From G963720475 sp963720475 (lineage in GTDB: Bacteria; Actinomycetota; Thermoleophilia; Solirubrobacterales; Thermoleophilaceae): 64,000 nt of DNA. Both the position numbers and the translations under genes were made by a program. The DNA lies in assembly GCA_963720475.1 (NCBI GenBank), contig OY970394.1, forward strand, positions 1,364,001-1,428,000. Reading direction: 5' to 3'. Under the pieces are notes generated by a model that ran no database searches, was not told the origin of the DNA, and saw nothing but the letters and a program-made list of their open reading frames with translations. This document shows, piece by piece, positions 40,710-49,031 of this stretch. The first letter of the stretch is position 1; every line of letters starts with the position of its first letter.

Positions 40710-42422
40710 CTACTTGATGCCCGCCTGCAGCACGTCGCGCGCGATCGGTGCGGCGACGTCGCCGCCGAAGCCGCCCCGCACGACGAGCACCGCGACGACG
40801 AGTTGCGGTTTCTTGATCGGCGCGTAGGCGGTGAACCAGGCGTCGGTGTCGCTGGTGGACTCCTCGCCGCCGCTGCCGCTGACGCCGAGCTCGGCGGTGC
40901 CGGTCTTGCCGGCGACCTTGATCCCGCCGCCGAGCTGCGCCTGGTCGCCGGTGCCGTGCTCGACGACGCCGATCATCAGCTCCTCGAGCTGACGCGCGAC
41001 CTTCGGCGTCGTGACGCGTGTCGCCTTGCCGGCGCCCGGCTTCAGCGTCGGCTCGCGCCGTACGCCACGCGAGGCGATGATCTGGGACATCGTCGCCATC
41101 TCGAGCGGCGTGGTCAGGATCTTGCCCTGGCCGATCGCGCTCGCGCCGAGGTCGAGGTCCGACGTGAACTTCTGCGGGATCGTGCTCTTCTTCGCGCCCG
41201 GGATCGTCGGCTGCTTGTTGAAGCCGAACTTCTCCGCCATCTCGAGGAGGCGTTTGCCGCCGACCTTGACCCCGAGGGGGGCGAAGACCGAGTTGCAAGA
41301 CTCGGCAAAGCTGTTGCGGAATGTGCCGCCGCAGGCCTCGTTGTGCGCGTTGGCGAGATTGAAGCCGTCGATGTTCGCGCCGGTCTCGACGGGGAAGCTG
41401 TCGTCCATCTTGACCTTGCCGTCCTCGAGCGCGGCGACGGTGGTGATGATCTTGAAGATCGAGCCCGGGGGTTGGGGGGCGGAGAAGGCGACGCCTGCGA
41501 GCGCGCGAACCTCGGCCGTCTTGGGGTCGAGTGCCGCGACGCCGCCGAAGCGCGCCCCGAGAGCGTTGATCGCGGCCTGCTGGATCTTCGAGTCGATCGT
41601 CGAGCGGACGGGCCGCGCCGCGCGCGGCTCCGCCTGCGCGAGCGTCCGCTCGCCCACGAGGAGGCGGCCGCCGGGCTTGCCGGCCACCTCTTCCTCGAGC
41701 GCCCGCTCGAGGCCGGTCTTGCCGATCCGCTGGTCGCGCTCGAAACCGCGTGCGAAGAGGTCGTCCTTGTCCTTCGCCGACGGGCCTCCCATCTCGCCGG
41801 CGATCGAGGCCGCCGGGCCCTCGGGGGCGCGCGCGTCGGCCGCGCCGGAAACGATCGTCTCGCCGTCGCGGCTCAGGATCGACGCGCGTCGTGGCGCCTC
41901 CGACTCGCGCTTGAGCGTCTCGCCCGGGCCGACGCCGGGGAAGGTCAGGCTCGGCGTCCAGTTGATCTTGCCGTCGGAGACGGGCAGCACGAGATCGCCC
42001 TTGACCGGCCCGAACACGCGCGTCGAGGCGGTCACGGGGATCTTCACCGAGTCGCCGTCCTCCTCGACCTCGCCGGTGTCGACCTTGGTCGCCGTCGCGG
42101 TGCCGGCGGCCTGCTCGAACGCGCGGCGGAACTTCGACAGCGTGTAATCCTCTCTCGCGCGCGGAGTCAGCAGCGCGTACATCTCGGAGTAGTTGCCCTT
42201 CTCCCACGCCGCCGCGAAGTCCTTCCCGGCCTCCTCGCTATCCGACGCGGAGAACGGTTGCCAGACGAGCAGCACGAGCGCGGCGACTGCAACCACGATC
42301 GCTCCCAGCGCGATATGCCGCCGCCGGCGCTGCCGGCGGCGCAGCTCGAGGCGGCTCGCGCGCGTGCGGCGCGTCCGCTGCGCCTGCGAGGTGTAGAGCG
42401 GCGGTGGAGCCTGGGTATCCAA
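40710..42422 (-). CDS. class B penicillin-binding protein (PbpA-like transpeptidase)
   Basis: A 570-residue peptidoglycan D,D-transpeptidase. Residues ~37-57 are a single membrane anchor. Residues ~62-170 form an NTF2-like MecA_N domain, ~170-260 a PBP-dimer-like linker, and ~270-570 the transpeptidase with Ser321-x-x-Lys324 (GSIFK), Ser375-x-Asn377 (ESCNS) and Lys506-Thr-Gly508 (GKTGTAELG). The NTF2-like domain is seen in actinobacterial PbpA and in PBP2a-type enzymes. Start is TTG 42422, 74 bases from the divergent MarP-like gene; TAATCT (42431-42436) lies 8 bases upstream. About 160 bases after its stop hold no gene. Confidence 0.92.
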   Translation of the reverse strand: MDTQAPPPLYTSQAQRTRRTRASRLELRRRQRRRRHIALGAIVVAVAALVLLVWQPFSASDSEEAGKDFAAAWEKGNYSEMYALLTPRAREDYTLSKFRRAFEQAAGTATATKVDTGEVEEDGDSVKIPVTASTRVFGPVKGDLVLPVSDGKINWTPSLTFPGVGPGETLKRESEAPRRASILSRDGETIVSGAADARAPEGPAASIAGEMGGPSAKDKDDLFARGFERDQRIGKTGLERALEEEVAGKPGGRLLVGERTLAQAEPRAARPVRSTIDSKIQQAAINALGARFGGVAALDPKTAEVRALAGVAFSAPQPPGSIFKIITTVAALEDGKVKMDDSFPVETGANIDGFNLANAHNEACGGTFRNSFAESCNSVFAPLGVKVGGKRLLEMAEKFGFNKQPTIPGAKKSTIPQKFTSDLDLGASAIGQGKILTTPLEMATMSQIIASRGVRREPTLKPGAGKATRVTTPKVARQLEELMIGVVEHGTGDQAQLGGGIKVAGKTGTAELGVSGSGGEESTSDTDAWFTAYAPIKKPQLVVAVLVVRGGFGGDVAAPIARDVLQAGIK

Positions 42423-42430
42423 GGCCGCAC

Positions 42431-42436
42431 AGATTA
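42431..42436 (-). promoter_or_regulatory. putative -10 box TAATCT for the transpeptidase
   Basis: TAATCT on the minus strand lies 8 bases before the TTG start at 42422; no Shine-Dalgarno is visible. It supports the TTG. Confidence 0.45.
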
Positions 42437-42481
42437 GTTGCGAGCGGCACGAATCGCCGCAGTCGGCAAGCGATTGGGCGA

Positions 42482-42487
42482 TATCGT
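42482..42487 (+). promoter_or_regulatory. putative -10 box TATCGT for the MarP-like protease
   Basis: TATCGT lies 9 bases before TTG 42497, with no Shine-Dalgarno between, and supports that start over upstream codons that would overlap the divergent gene. Confidence 0.45.
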
Positions 42488-42496
42488 GCGCCGCCC

Positions 42497-43642
42497 TTGA
42501 CCACGGTCGACTGGATCATCGTCGGCGTGACGCTCCTGATGGCGCTGTGGGGCTATGCGCAGGGGCTGATCGTGGGCGCGCTTGCGCTTCTGGGCTTCGC
42601 CGCGGGGGCGTTCGCAGGCGCCCGGCTGGGCCCGCTGCTGCTCGAGGGCGGCAGCGAATCGCCGTACGCCCCGTTGTCGGCCCTGATCGGTGCGCTCCTG
42701 CTCGGCGGCCTGATCGCCTCGGGCCTCGAGATGCTCGGCTTCCACCTGCGCCAGCGGCTCGGGGATCGGCTCGGGCTGCTCGACGGGATCGGGGGCGCGA
42801 TCCTGATCGGCTGCCTCGGCCTCGCGCTCGCCTGGATCGCCGGCGCCGTGGCGCTCCAGACGCCAGGGGCGCGGACCCTGCGCGAGGACATCCAGCGCTC
42901 GACGATCCTGCGCGAGCTCAACGCGGTTCTTCCGCCGAGCGGCCCGATCCTCAACGCGCTCGCGCGCTTCGACCCGATCCCGAGGGTCAACGGGCCTGCC
43001 GCCGACGTACCTCCGCCCACCGGCGCCGTCGCACGCGATCCCGAGGTCGACGCGGCCGGTCGCAGCGTCGTGCGCGTGCTCGGCAACGCCTGCGGTCTCG
43101 GCGTGCAGGGCTCCGGCTGGATCGCTGCCGACGGGATCGTGGTCACGAACGCGCACGTGGTCGCCGGCACCGACGACACCACCGTCCAGCTCGAGGGCGC
43201 GGGCGGGCGCCACGACGCCCAGGCGGTGTTCTTCGACCCGTCGAACGACGTCGCGGTGCTGCGCTCGTCGGGGATCTCGGGCACGCCCTCGCTCGAGCTC
43301 GACTCCGAGGCGGCGAGCGGGACCCCGGGGGCCATCCTCGGCTTCCCGCAGAACGGCGGCTACGACGTCCAGCCCGCCCGCCTCGGGCCGACCGAGACCT
43401 CGATCAGCCAGGACGCCTATGGCCGGGGGCCGATCCAGCGCGAGATCACCTCGTTCCGCGGCCTCGTGCGATCGGGCAACAGCGGCGGGCCGGTGGTGGA
43501 CGAGGACGGCCGCGTGATGGCGACGGTCTTCGCCGCTTCGACGAGTCACGACGGTGTCGGCTACGGGGTGCCGGACTCGATCGTCGAGCGCGCAGTCGCG
43601 CGAGCGGATGCGCCGGTCGACACCGGGCCCTGCGTGCGCTGA
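42497..43642 (+). CDS. marP: MarP-like membrane serine protease (CvpA domain + trypsin-like domain)
   Basis: A 381-residue membrane protease. Residues ~1-150 are a CvpA-like region with four hydrophobic helices (IIVGVTLLMALWGYAQGLI, a Gly/Ala helix, LIGALLLGGLIASGL, ILIGCLGLALAWIAGAVAL). Residues ~185-375 are a chymotrypsin-fold protease with His220 in TNAHVVAG, Asp251 in SNDVAVLR and Ser329 in SGNSGGPV. Cys near 195 and the C-terminal Cys may form the redox disulphide known for Mycobacterium MarP, which is needed for acid and oxidative resistance and acts on cell-wall hydrolases. Divergent from a transpeptidase; convergent with the sigma-factor gene two bases away. Confidence 0.88.
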   Translation: MTTVDWIIVGVTLLMALWGYAQGLIVGALALLGFAAGAFAGARLGPLLLEGGSESPYAPLSALIGALLLGGLIASGLEMLGFHLRQRLGDRLGLLDGIGGAILIGCLGLALAWIAGAVALQTPGARTLREDIQRSTILRELNAVLPPSGPILNALARFDPIPRVNGPAADVPPPTGAVARDPEVDAAGRSVVRVLGNACGLGVQGSGWIAADGIVVTNAHVVAGTDDTTVQLEGAGGRHDAQAVFFDPSNDVAVLRSSGISGTPSLELDSEAASGTPGAILGFPQNGGYDVQPARLGPTETSISQDAYGRGPIQREITSFRGLVRSGNSGGPVVDEDGRVMATVFAASTSHDGVGYGVPDSIVERAVARADAPVDTGPCVR

Positions 43643-43643
43643 G

Positions 43644-45235
43644 CTAGGGGCGGGTTGGGGCCGTGCTCGGAGGCGTGCGCGGGGGAGTTGTCGGCGGGGT
43701 CGTCGCCGGGGGCGTCGGCGTGCTCGCCGGCGGTGTCGGGCCCGGGATCGGAAGGCTGGTCGAGGGCGTGTCGCCGGTACCCCCGCCACCTCCGCCGGCG
43801 GGGGGCTGGCCGCTGCCACCGCCCTGGCGGCTGTCGCCCTGGGTCTGCCGTCCGAGTTGCCGCCGCCGTTCGAGTCCGAGCGATCCTCGCTGCCGGAGCC
43901 GGCTCCGTCCGAGCCTCCGCTCGTGTCGCCGCTACGCGCCCCGGTCTGATCGGCGGCTCCCGCATCGCCGGGCTCGGCGCCGCCGGCCGCGCCGCCGCCG
44001 GAATCGCCGTCGTTGGCGGACTCGCCGCTACCCGCATCGGATCCGCCGGTAGCGCCCGCGGCTGCCGCGCCCGCCGCCGGCTTCGTCGCAACGACCTCAT
44101 CGTCGCTCGCTCCGTCGACGACGAGCGCCACGAGCGTCAGTAGCAGGACGACCGTGAGAACGGCGATCTTCCCCGCGCGCCGCGCCGCGCGCTCGCGCGC
44201 GGAGACCACGTGCGGGCGGCGATCCCCGGGGAGTGCGATCGCCGGTCCGTTGAGGATCGCCCCGCCGTCGCCGTTGGGAGGGTTGCCGTTGGCGGACTGT
44301 GACTGCTCGGGCCGCTCGCGTGCGACCTCGCTCCAGTCAGCGCCGACGCTCTCGGCCGCCTTCGCGATCGCTTCCATCCGCAGCCACGCGAACGGAACGA
44401 GCGGCAGCCAGGCGCGGTAGGACGTGCCTGCCTCCTGCATCGCCTCGACGCTGAGGGCGCAGGTGTCGCAGTCGCGGATGTGCTCCGTCAGCCAGTCGGC
44501 ATCGGCGCCGCCGTCGAGCTGGCCGTCCTGGCGCATCGCGATCAGCGGCAGCGCCCGCTCACACTCCGGTGTGCTTGCGGCGATCGCGGCCAGCGTCCCG
44601 TCGCGGAGCTCGTCGCGCAGGTTGATCCGCGCACGCGAGATCAGCTGGGCGACCGAGTTGCGGTTCATCTCCATGATCTCGGCGATCTCGTCGTAGGAGA
44701 GCTCTTGAAGCTCGCGCAGCGCGAGCGCCTCGCGCTGGCGCTCCGGCAGGCGGGCGTTCGCCTCGCGGATCTCCTCCTGCTGGGCCGCGAGCAGTGCCGC
44801 GCGCTCGGGGTCGTTGCCCGGGTCGCCCGGGTCGGGCATCCCCAGACCGCCTCCGCCGCCGCCGGCGACCATCGGCGCGCCCTCGGGGATCTCGTCGGTC
44901 GGCTCCGCGCGGCCGCGGCGCTCGGTCGAGCGGTAGCACCCGTGGCGCGCGGTGGTCATCAGGTAGGCGCCGAAGTTGAGCTCGTCGGGGTCGAGCTTCG
45001 GCAGGCGCTCGAGCACCGCGACGAACGCCTCCTGGACCGCGTCAGCGGCATCCTCGGCCGACCCGGTCAGGCGATAGCAGAAGTTGAAGACCGCGCGCTC
45101 GTGGCGGTCGTAGAGGGCCGCGAAGGCTGCGCCGTCGCCGGCGACCGCGCGCCGGGCGAGCTCGGCCTCCGTAGTCGCGGCTCCGAGCGGAGCCTCGACC
45201 GTCGGCGCGCCCCCTAATGCGTTCACGCGATTCAC
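43644..45235 (-). CDS. ECF-type sigma factor fused to zinc-finger anti-sigma-like and transmembrane region (tail frameshifted)
   Basis: About 530 residues. Residues ~20-95 are sigma region 2 (FAALYDRHERAVFNFCYRLTG broken, DAVQEAFVAVLERL), ~150-205 region 4 (LPERQREALALRELQELSYDE, NRNSVAQLISRARINL). Then comes a ZAS-like motif HIRDCDTC (H-x3-C-x2-C), as in anti-sigma factors, a membrane helix KIAVLTVVLLLTLVALVV, and a Gly/Ser- then Pro/Thr-rich outer tail. A missing base near 43849 shifts the tail; the corrected frame ends TPPSTAPTRP at 43644, two bases from the marP stop. Start GTG 45235 is preceded by GGAGG. Sigma, brake and anchor in one chain would make it membrane-tethered (inference). 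Confidence 0.82.
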
Positions 45236-45435
45236 CTTAGCGCGCCCTCCGGCTCGCGACCAGGGCATGCCGAGCGCAGGCGCAGCCTCCAGTGCTCCAG
45301 CGCCCAATGACCCGCCTCCGGGCCCCATTTCAAGCCGTTCTTCGTGTCGCGCGCATACCCCTACAAGGAGGGGGTGGGGCCGGAATTACGCGGGCCGGTT
45401 TACGCCGTCCGACCGGGGTGCGTACCCTGAATGGG

Positions 45436-47799
45436 ATGCCGAAGACGCTCGTCGTAGCCGAAAAGCCGTCCGTGGGCCGCGATCTGGCCGCGGCCCTGCC
45501 GGGGTCGTTCACGCCGTCGAAGGACAAGACGCACATCGACGGCGACGACTACGTCATCACCTGGGCTGTCGGGCACCTGGTCGGCCTCGCCGAGCCGGAT
45601 GCCTACGACGAGAAGCTCAAGAAATGGCGCTTCGCCGACCTCCCGATCATCCCGAAGAAGTTCAAGCTCGTGCCTAACGACGAGAAGGCGAAGAAACAGC
45701 TGCGGGCGATCCACAAGCTGATGAAGAGCGCCGAGATCGAGACGATCGTCAACGCCTGCGACGCGGGGCGCGAGGGCGAACTGATCTTCGCCTACACCTA
45801 CGAGACGGCCAAGGTCGAGAAGCCCGTCCAGCGTCTGTGGCTCAGCTCGATGACGCGCAAGGCGATCGAGGAGGCCTTCGGCCGGCTGCGGCCAGGCGAG
45901 GAGATGAAGCAGCTCGAGTCGGCCGCGCGCTCGCGCTCCGAGGCCGATTGGGTCGTAGGCATGAACGCGACCCGCGCGGCGTCCATCCGCCTGCGCGCCG
46001 CGTTCGACGGTGCCGTCTCGCTCGGGCGCGTCCAGACGCCGACGCTCGCGCTCGTCGTCCGTCGCGAGGAGGAGATCCGCGCCTTCAAGCCCGAGCCGTA
46101 CTGGCTCGTCGAGGCGAAGTTCGCGGCGTCCGAGGAGCGCCTCTACGCGGCTCGCTACCTCGGCGGCAAGCGCATCGAGGAGGACAAGGCCGCGCAGATC
46201 GTCAAGGACTGCAGCGGTCAGGCCGGGGAGATCACGAAGCTGGAGCGCAAGCAGGAGAAGGAGCGCTCACAACTCCTCTACGACCTGACCTCGCTCCAGC
46301 GCCACGCCAACACCCGCTACGGCTTCTCCGCGCGGCGCACGCTCGCTGCGGCGCAGAAGCTCTACGAGCAGCACAAGGCGCTCACCTACCCGCGCACCAA
46401 CTCCCGCTGGCTGAGCGGCGACATGGTGGCCGAGATCCGCCCGACGGCGGAGCTGGTCGGCCACAACGCCGAGTACGCCAAGGGGGCGGCCTATGTCACC
46501 GGCCTCGACGAGCTGCCGCTCGGCCGCGTCGTCAACGACAAGAAGGTCACCGACCACCACGCGATCATCCCGACGCGCTCCGAGCACAACCTCAAGAAGA
46601 TGGGGGAAGACGAGCGCAAGGTCTACGACCTCGTCGCGCGCCGCTTCCTCGCGATCTTCCACCCCGACGCGGTCTTCGAGCGCACGCGCGTGGAGACGAC
46701 GGTTACCGACCACGTGTTCCGCACGAGCGGGCGAGTCCTGCTCGAGGCGGGCTGGCGGGCCGTCTATGGCGAGGAGGAGCGCTCGCCGGACTCCGCCGAG
46801 GACGACTCCGGCGGCGACCAGATGCTGCCGAAGCTCGAGCAGGGCGAGTCGGTCGACACGCGCGAGGTCACCTCGCTGCGCAAGGAGACCAAGCCACCGC
46901 GGCGCTACTCGGACGCGTCGCTGCTCGGGGCGATGGAGACCGCCGGCAAGGACATCGAGGACGCCGAGCTGCGCGAGGCGATGAAGGACTCGGGCATCGG
47001 CACTCCGGCGACGCGGGCGTCGATCATCGAACGGCTGATCTCCGTCGCCTACCTCGAGCGCGACGGGCGCGCGCTGCACGCGACCGACAAGGCGATCCAG
47101 GTGATCCGCCTGCTCGGCGAGCACGCGCTCACCTCGCCCGAGTTGACCGGCGAGTGGGAGCACCGCCTCGGCCAGATCGAGCAGGGGGACGACTCGCGCG
47201 AGAAGTTCATGGGCGACATCAAGAAGTTCGCGACCGACACCGTCGCCGAGCTCGACAAGCTGAAGGGCGTCAAGATCGAGCGTGCGAACCTCGGCCCGTG
47301 CCCGGTCTGCAAACGGGACGTGAACGAGAACCGCAAGGGCTACTCGTGCTGGTCGCGCGAGGACCCCGGCTGCGGCTTCGTGATCTGGAAGCGCAAGGCG
47401 GGCAAGATCCTCTCGGCCTCGGTCGTGAGCGAGCTGATGGACTCGCTCAAGGCCTCGCTCGAACGCGGCGACGATCCCCCCGTAGGCCGGACCGCGAAGC
47501 AGGTCACCGGCTTCAAGGGCCGCTCGGGGCGCAGCTTCCGCGCGAAGCTGAAGATCGTGCCGGGCGACGAGGAGGGCAAGTGGCGCGTGGACTTCGACGA
47601 GGAGTGGGCGAAGGAGCCGCCGAAGCCGCGCGACGGCGACGGCGAGGGCGAGGACAGCGACGCCGCGAAGCGGGAGACCGGCGCGGCGTCCGCCGGCAAC
47701 GGCAAGAAGGCCTCCGGCAAGCGCTCGGGCAACGGCGCGCGCAGCGGCGGCACGCGCGCGGCGAAGGCGCGCCGCAGCCGCTCGGCCGCGAAGGGCTGA
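45436..47799 (+). CDS. topB: DNA topoisomerase III (type IA)
   Basis: A 787-residue type IA topoisomerase. The Toprim domain begins MPKTLVVAEKPSVGRDLA and includes ACDAGREGELIF; the active-site Tyr318 is in LTYPRTNSRWLSGD. GRVQTPTLALVVRREEEI and TPATRASIIERLI are further signatures. The absence of the long zinc-finger set of TopA and the KPSVGRDLA start point to topoisomerase III. Residues ~615-650 hold a Cys4 zinc motif (LGPCPVCKRDV, CWSREDPGCGF), followed by a TopIII C-terminal repeat and a basic, low-complexity tail rich in Lys, Arg, Gly. TACCCT (45423-45428) lies 7 bases before the ATG. Divergent from the sigma gene. Confidence 0.92.
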   Translation: MPKTLVVAEKPSVGRDLAAALPGSFTPSKDKTHIDGDDYVITWAVGHLVGLAEPDAYDEKLKKWRFADLPIIPKKFKLVPNDEKAKKQLRAIHKLMKSAEIETIVNACDAGREGELIFAYTYETAKVEKPVQRLWLSSMTRKAIEEAFGRLRPGEEMKQLESAARSRSEADWVVGMNATRAASIRLRAAFDGAVSLGRVQTPTLALVVRREEEIRAFKPEPYWLVEAKFAASEERLYAARYLGGKRIEEDKAAQIVKDCSGQAGEITKLERKQEKERSQLLYDLTSLQRHANTRYGFSARRTLAAAQKLYEQHKALTYPRTNSRWLSGDMVAEIRPTAELVGHNAEYAKGAAYVTGLDELPLGRVVNDKKVTDHHAIIPTRSEHNLKKMGEDERKVYDLVARRFLAIFHPDAVFERTRVETTVTDHVFRTSGRVLLEAGWRAVYGEEERSPDSAEDDSGGDQMLPKLEQGESVDTREVTSLRKETKPPRRYSDASLLGAMETAGKDIEDAELREAMKDSGIGTPATRASIIERLISVAYLERDGRALHATDKAIQVIRLLGEHALTSPELTGEWEHRLGQIEQGDDSREKFMGDIKKFATDTVAELDKLKGVKIERANLGPCPVCKRDVNENRKGYSCWSREDPGCGFVIWKRKAGKILSASVVSELMDSLKASLERGDDPPVGRTAKQVTGFKGRSGRSFRAKLKIVPGDEEGKWRVDFDEEWAKEPPKPRDGDGEGEDSDAAKRETGAASAGNGKKASGKRSGNGARSGGTRAAKARRSRSAAKG

Positions 47800-47805
47800 A
47801 CCGGT

Positions 47806-48924
47806 CTACTCGTCGCGCTCGAAGTCGGCCTTGTCGGCTTCTTCCAGCAGTCGACGGACCTCCGGCGGGCCGGACTCCGGCACGACGACACAGGCCCCGG
47901 GCCAGTAGGGGCTGTCGGCCGGCCCTCCGCCGGACAGGCTCCGCTCGTACACCCAGCCGCCGCTGTTGTGCAGCTGTGCGCCTCCGGGCGCGACCCAGTC
48001 CGACCTGCGGTCGAATCCGCCCAGCGGGCCCGGCCGGTGCGTATGGCCGAACACGACGTGGTCGGCCTCGATCCCTAGCCGCTTGACCACCTCGCCGACC
48101 GCGCGCAGGCCTGCACGGCGGATCTCCTCCGCGGTGATCGTCCCGCCGAAGGGACCGAAGCCGGCGAGGTTCAGCGCCGTGATTGCTCCCGGCACGAGCA
48201 CGCTCCCGAGCAGCTTCGCCTCGAGGCCGCGGCGCCCCCCGGTCGCGTTCAGCCGGTCCCAGAGGCCCAGCGATGCGCCCGCGCCGACTGCGCGGCCGGT
48301 GTGACGGCGACCCTGCGCGAGCGAATAGGCGAACGCGTACACGGGGGCGAGCGGGGCCTCATAGTCGTCGGGCGTCACCGAGCCCTCCGGCACGTCGCCG
48401 ACGAGCCGTTCGACGAGCGACACCGCGAGCGCCTCGAAGGTCGGAACCGTGATGTGGACGTCGAGGTAGTGGCCGTGGAACGCGTAGCAGTCGTCGCGCA
48501 GCCACAGACCGGGGTAGGCGATCGTGAACGTCGCGGCCGAGCCGAGCCGGCGTGCGAGCGCGGCCAGCGCTCCGCCGCGGCTGGGCTTTGCCGTCTGCTC
48601 GAGCCCAAGCGGCGGCCCGGGCTTGAGCCGGCGCGGCTCGAGCACCGGTGCGGCGAGCTGATGGTCGTGGTTGCCGCCGACGAGCACGACCTCGCCGTCT
48701 CCCAGCGCTTCGCCGAGCTCCTCGAAGAACGGCGACGCCGCCTCGACGGCGTCCGCGAGCGGGCGCTCGCGTAGCTCGACGATGTCCCCGAGCAGGAGTA
48801 CGCGGTCCACTTTTGACACCTCGCGCAGGAGGCGCTCGCGCCATCGCGGCTGCCGCAGCAGGTCTCCACCGGCGCGCGCCCCGAGGTGCAGGTCTGACAC
48901 CACGAGGGTCTGCACGCCCCGCAT
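47806..48924 (-). CDS. calcineurin-like metallophosphoesterase
   Basis: A 372-residue metallophosphoesterase with the full set of metal motifs: VVSDLHLGAR (D-x-H), LLLGDIVELRE (GD), VLVGGNHDHQL (GNHD), and near the C-terminus HVVFGHTHRPGPLGG (GHTH), plus AFHGHYLDVH. A ~130-residue insertion sits between the HGHYLD and GHTH motifs, with a hydrophobic patch (LGSVLVPGAITALNLAGFGPF) that could touch membranes. It is convergent with topB. Substrate unknown; relatives include UDP-diacylglucosamine hydrolases and phosphodiesterases. Confidence 0.88.
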   Translation of the reverse strand: MRGVQTLVVSDLHLGARAGGDLLRQPRWRERLLREVSKVDRVLLLGDIVELRERPLADAVEAASPFFEELGEALGDGEVVLVGGNHDHQLAAPVLEPRRLKPGPPLGLEQTAKPSRGGALAALARRLGSAATFTIAYPGLWLRDDCYAFHGHYLDVHITVPTFEALAVSLVERLVGDVPEGSVTPDDYEAPLAPVYAFAYSLAQGRRHTGRAVGAGASLGLWDRLNATGGRRGLEAKLLGSVLVPGAITALNLAGFGPFGGTITAEEIRRAGLRAVGEVVKRLGIEADHVVFGHTHRPGPLGGFDRRSDWVAPGGAQLHNSGGWVYERSLSGGGPADSPYWPGACVVVPESGPPEVRRLLEEADKADFERDE

Positions 48925-48946
48925 ATTCGCGCATCATCGCCAGCGA

Positions 48947-48964
48947 GGACGTGTTACAACGTCC
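48947..48964. promoter_or_regulatory. inverted repeat GGACGT-GTTACA-ACGTCC before the RTX gene
   Basis: A perfect 6+6+6 inverted repeat in the divergent region between the phosphoesterase and the RTX-repeat gene, 68 bases before the latter's start. It is a candidate operator. Confidence 0.45.
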
Positions 48965-49031
48965 GAATACCGGCCCTCCGGCTCATCGAGTCTGGCCGCG
49001 ACCCCGATCTAACTCGCGAGGTACTTCACGC

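Noticed and set aside
45374..45430. 18-codon leader peptide with AAGGAGG just before topB
   Set aside because: The ribosome site is good, but the peptide has no attenuation-like codon run and overlaps the proposed -10 box; chance cannot be excluded.
45837..48086. 749-codon open frame inside topB
   Set aside because: It is an out-of-frame Arg-rich shadow of an intact topoisomerase gene.
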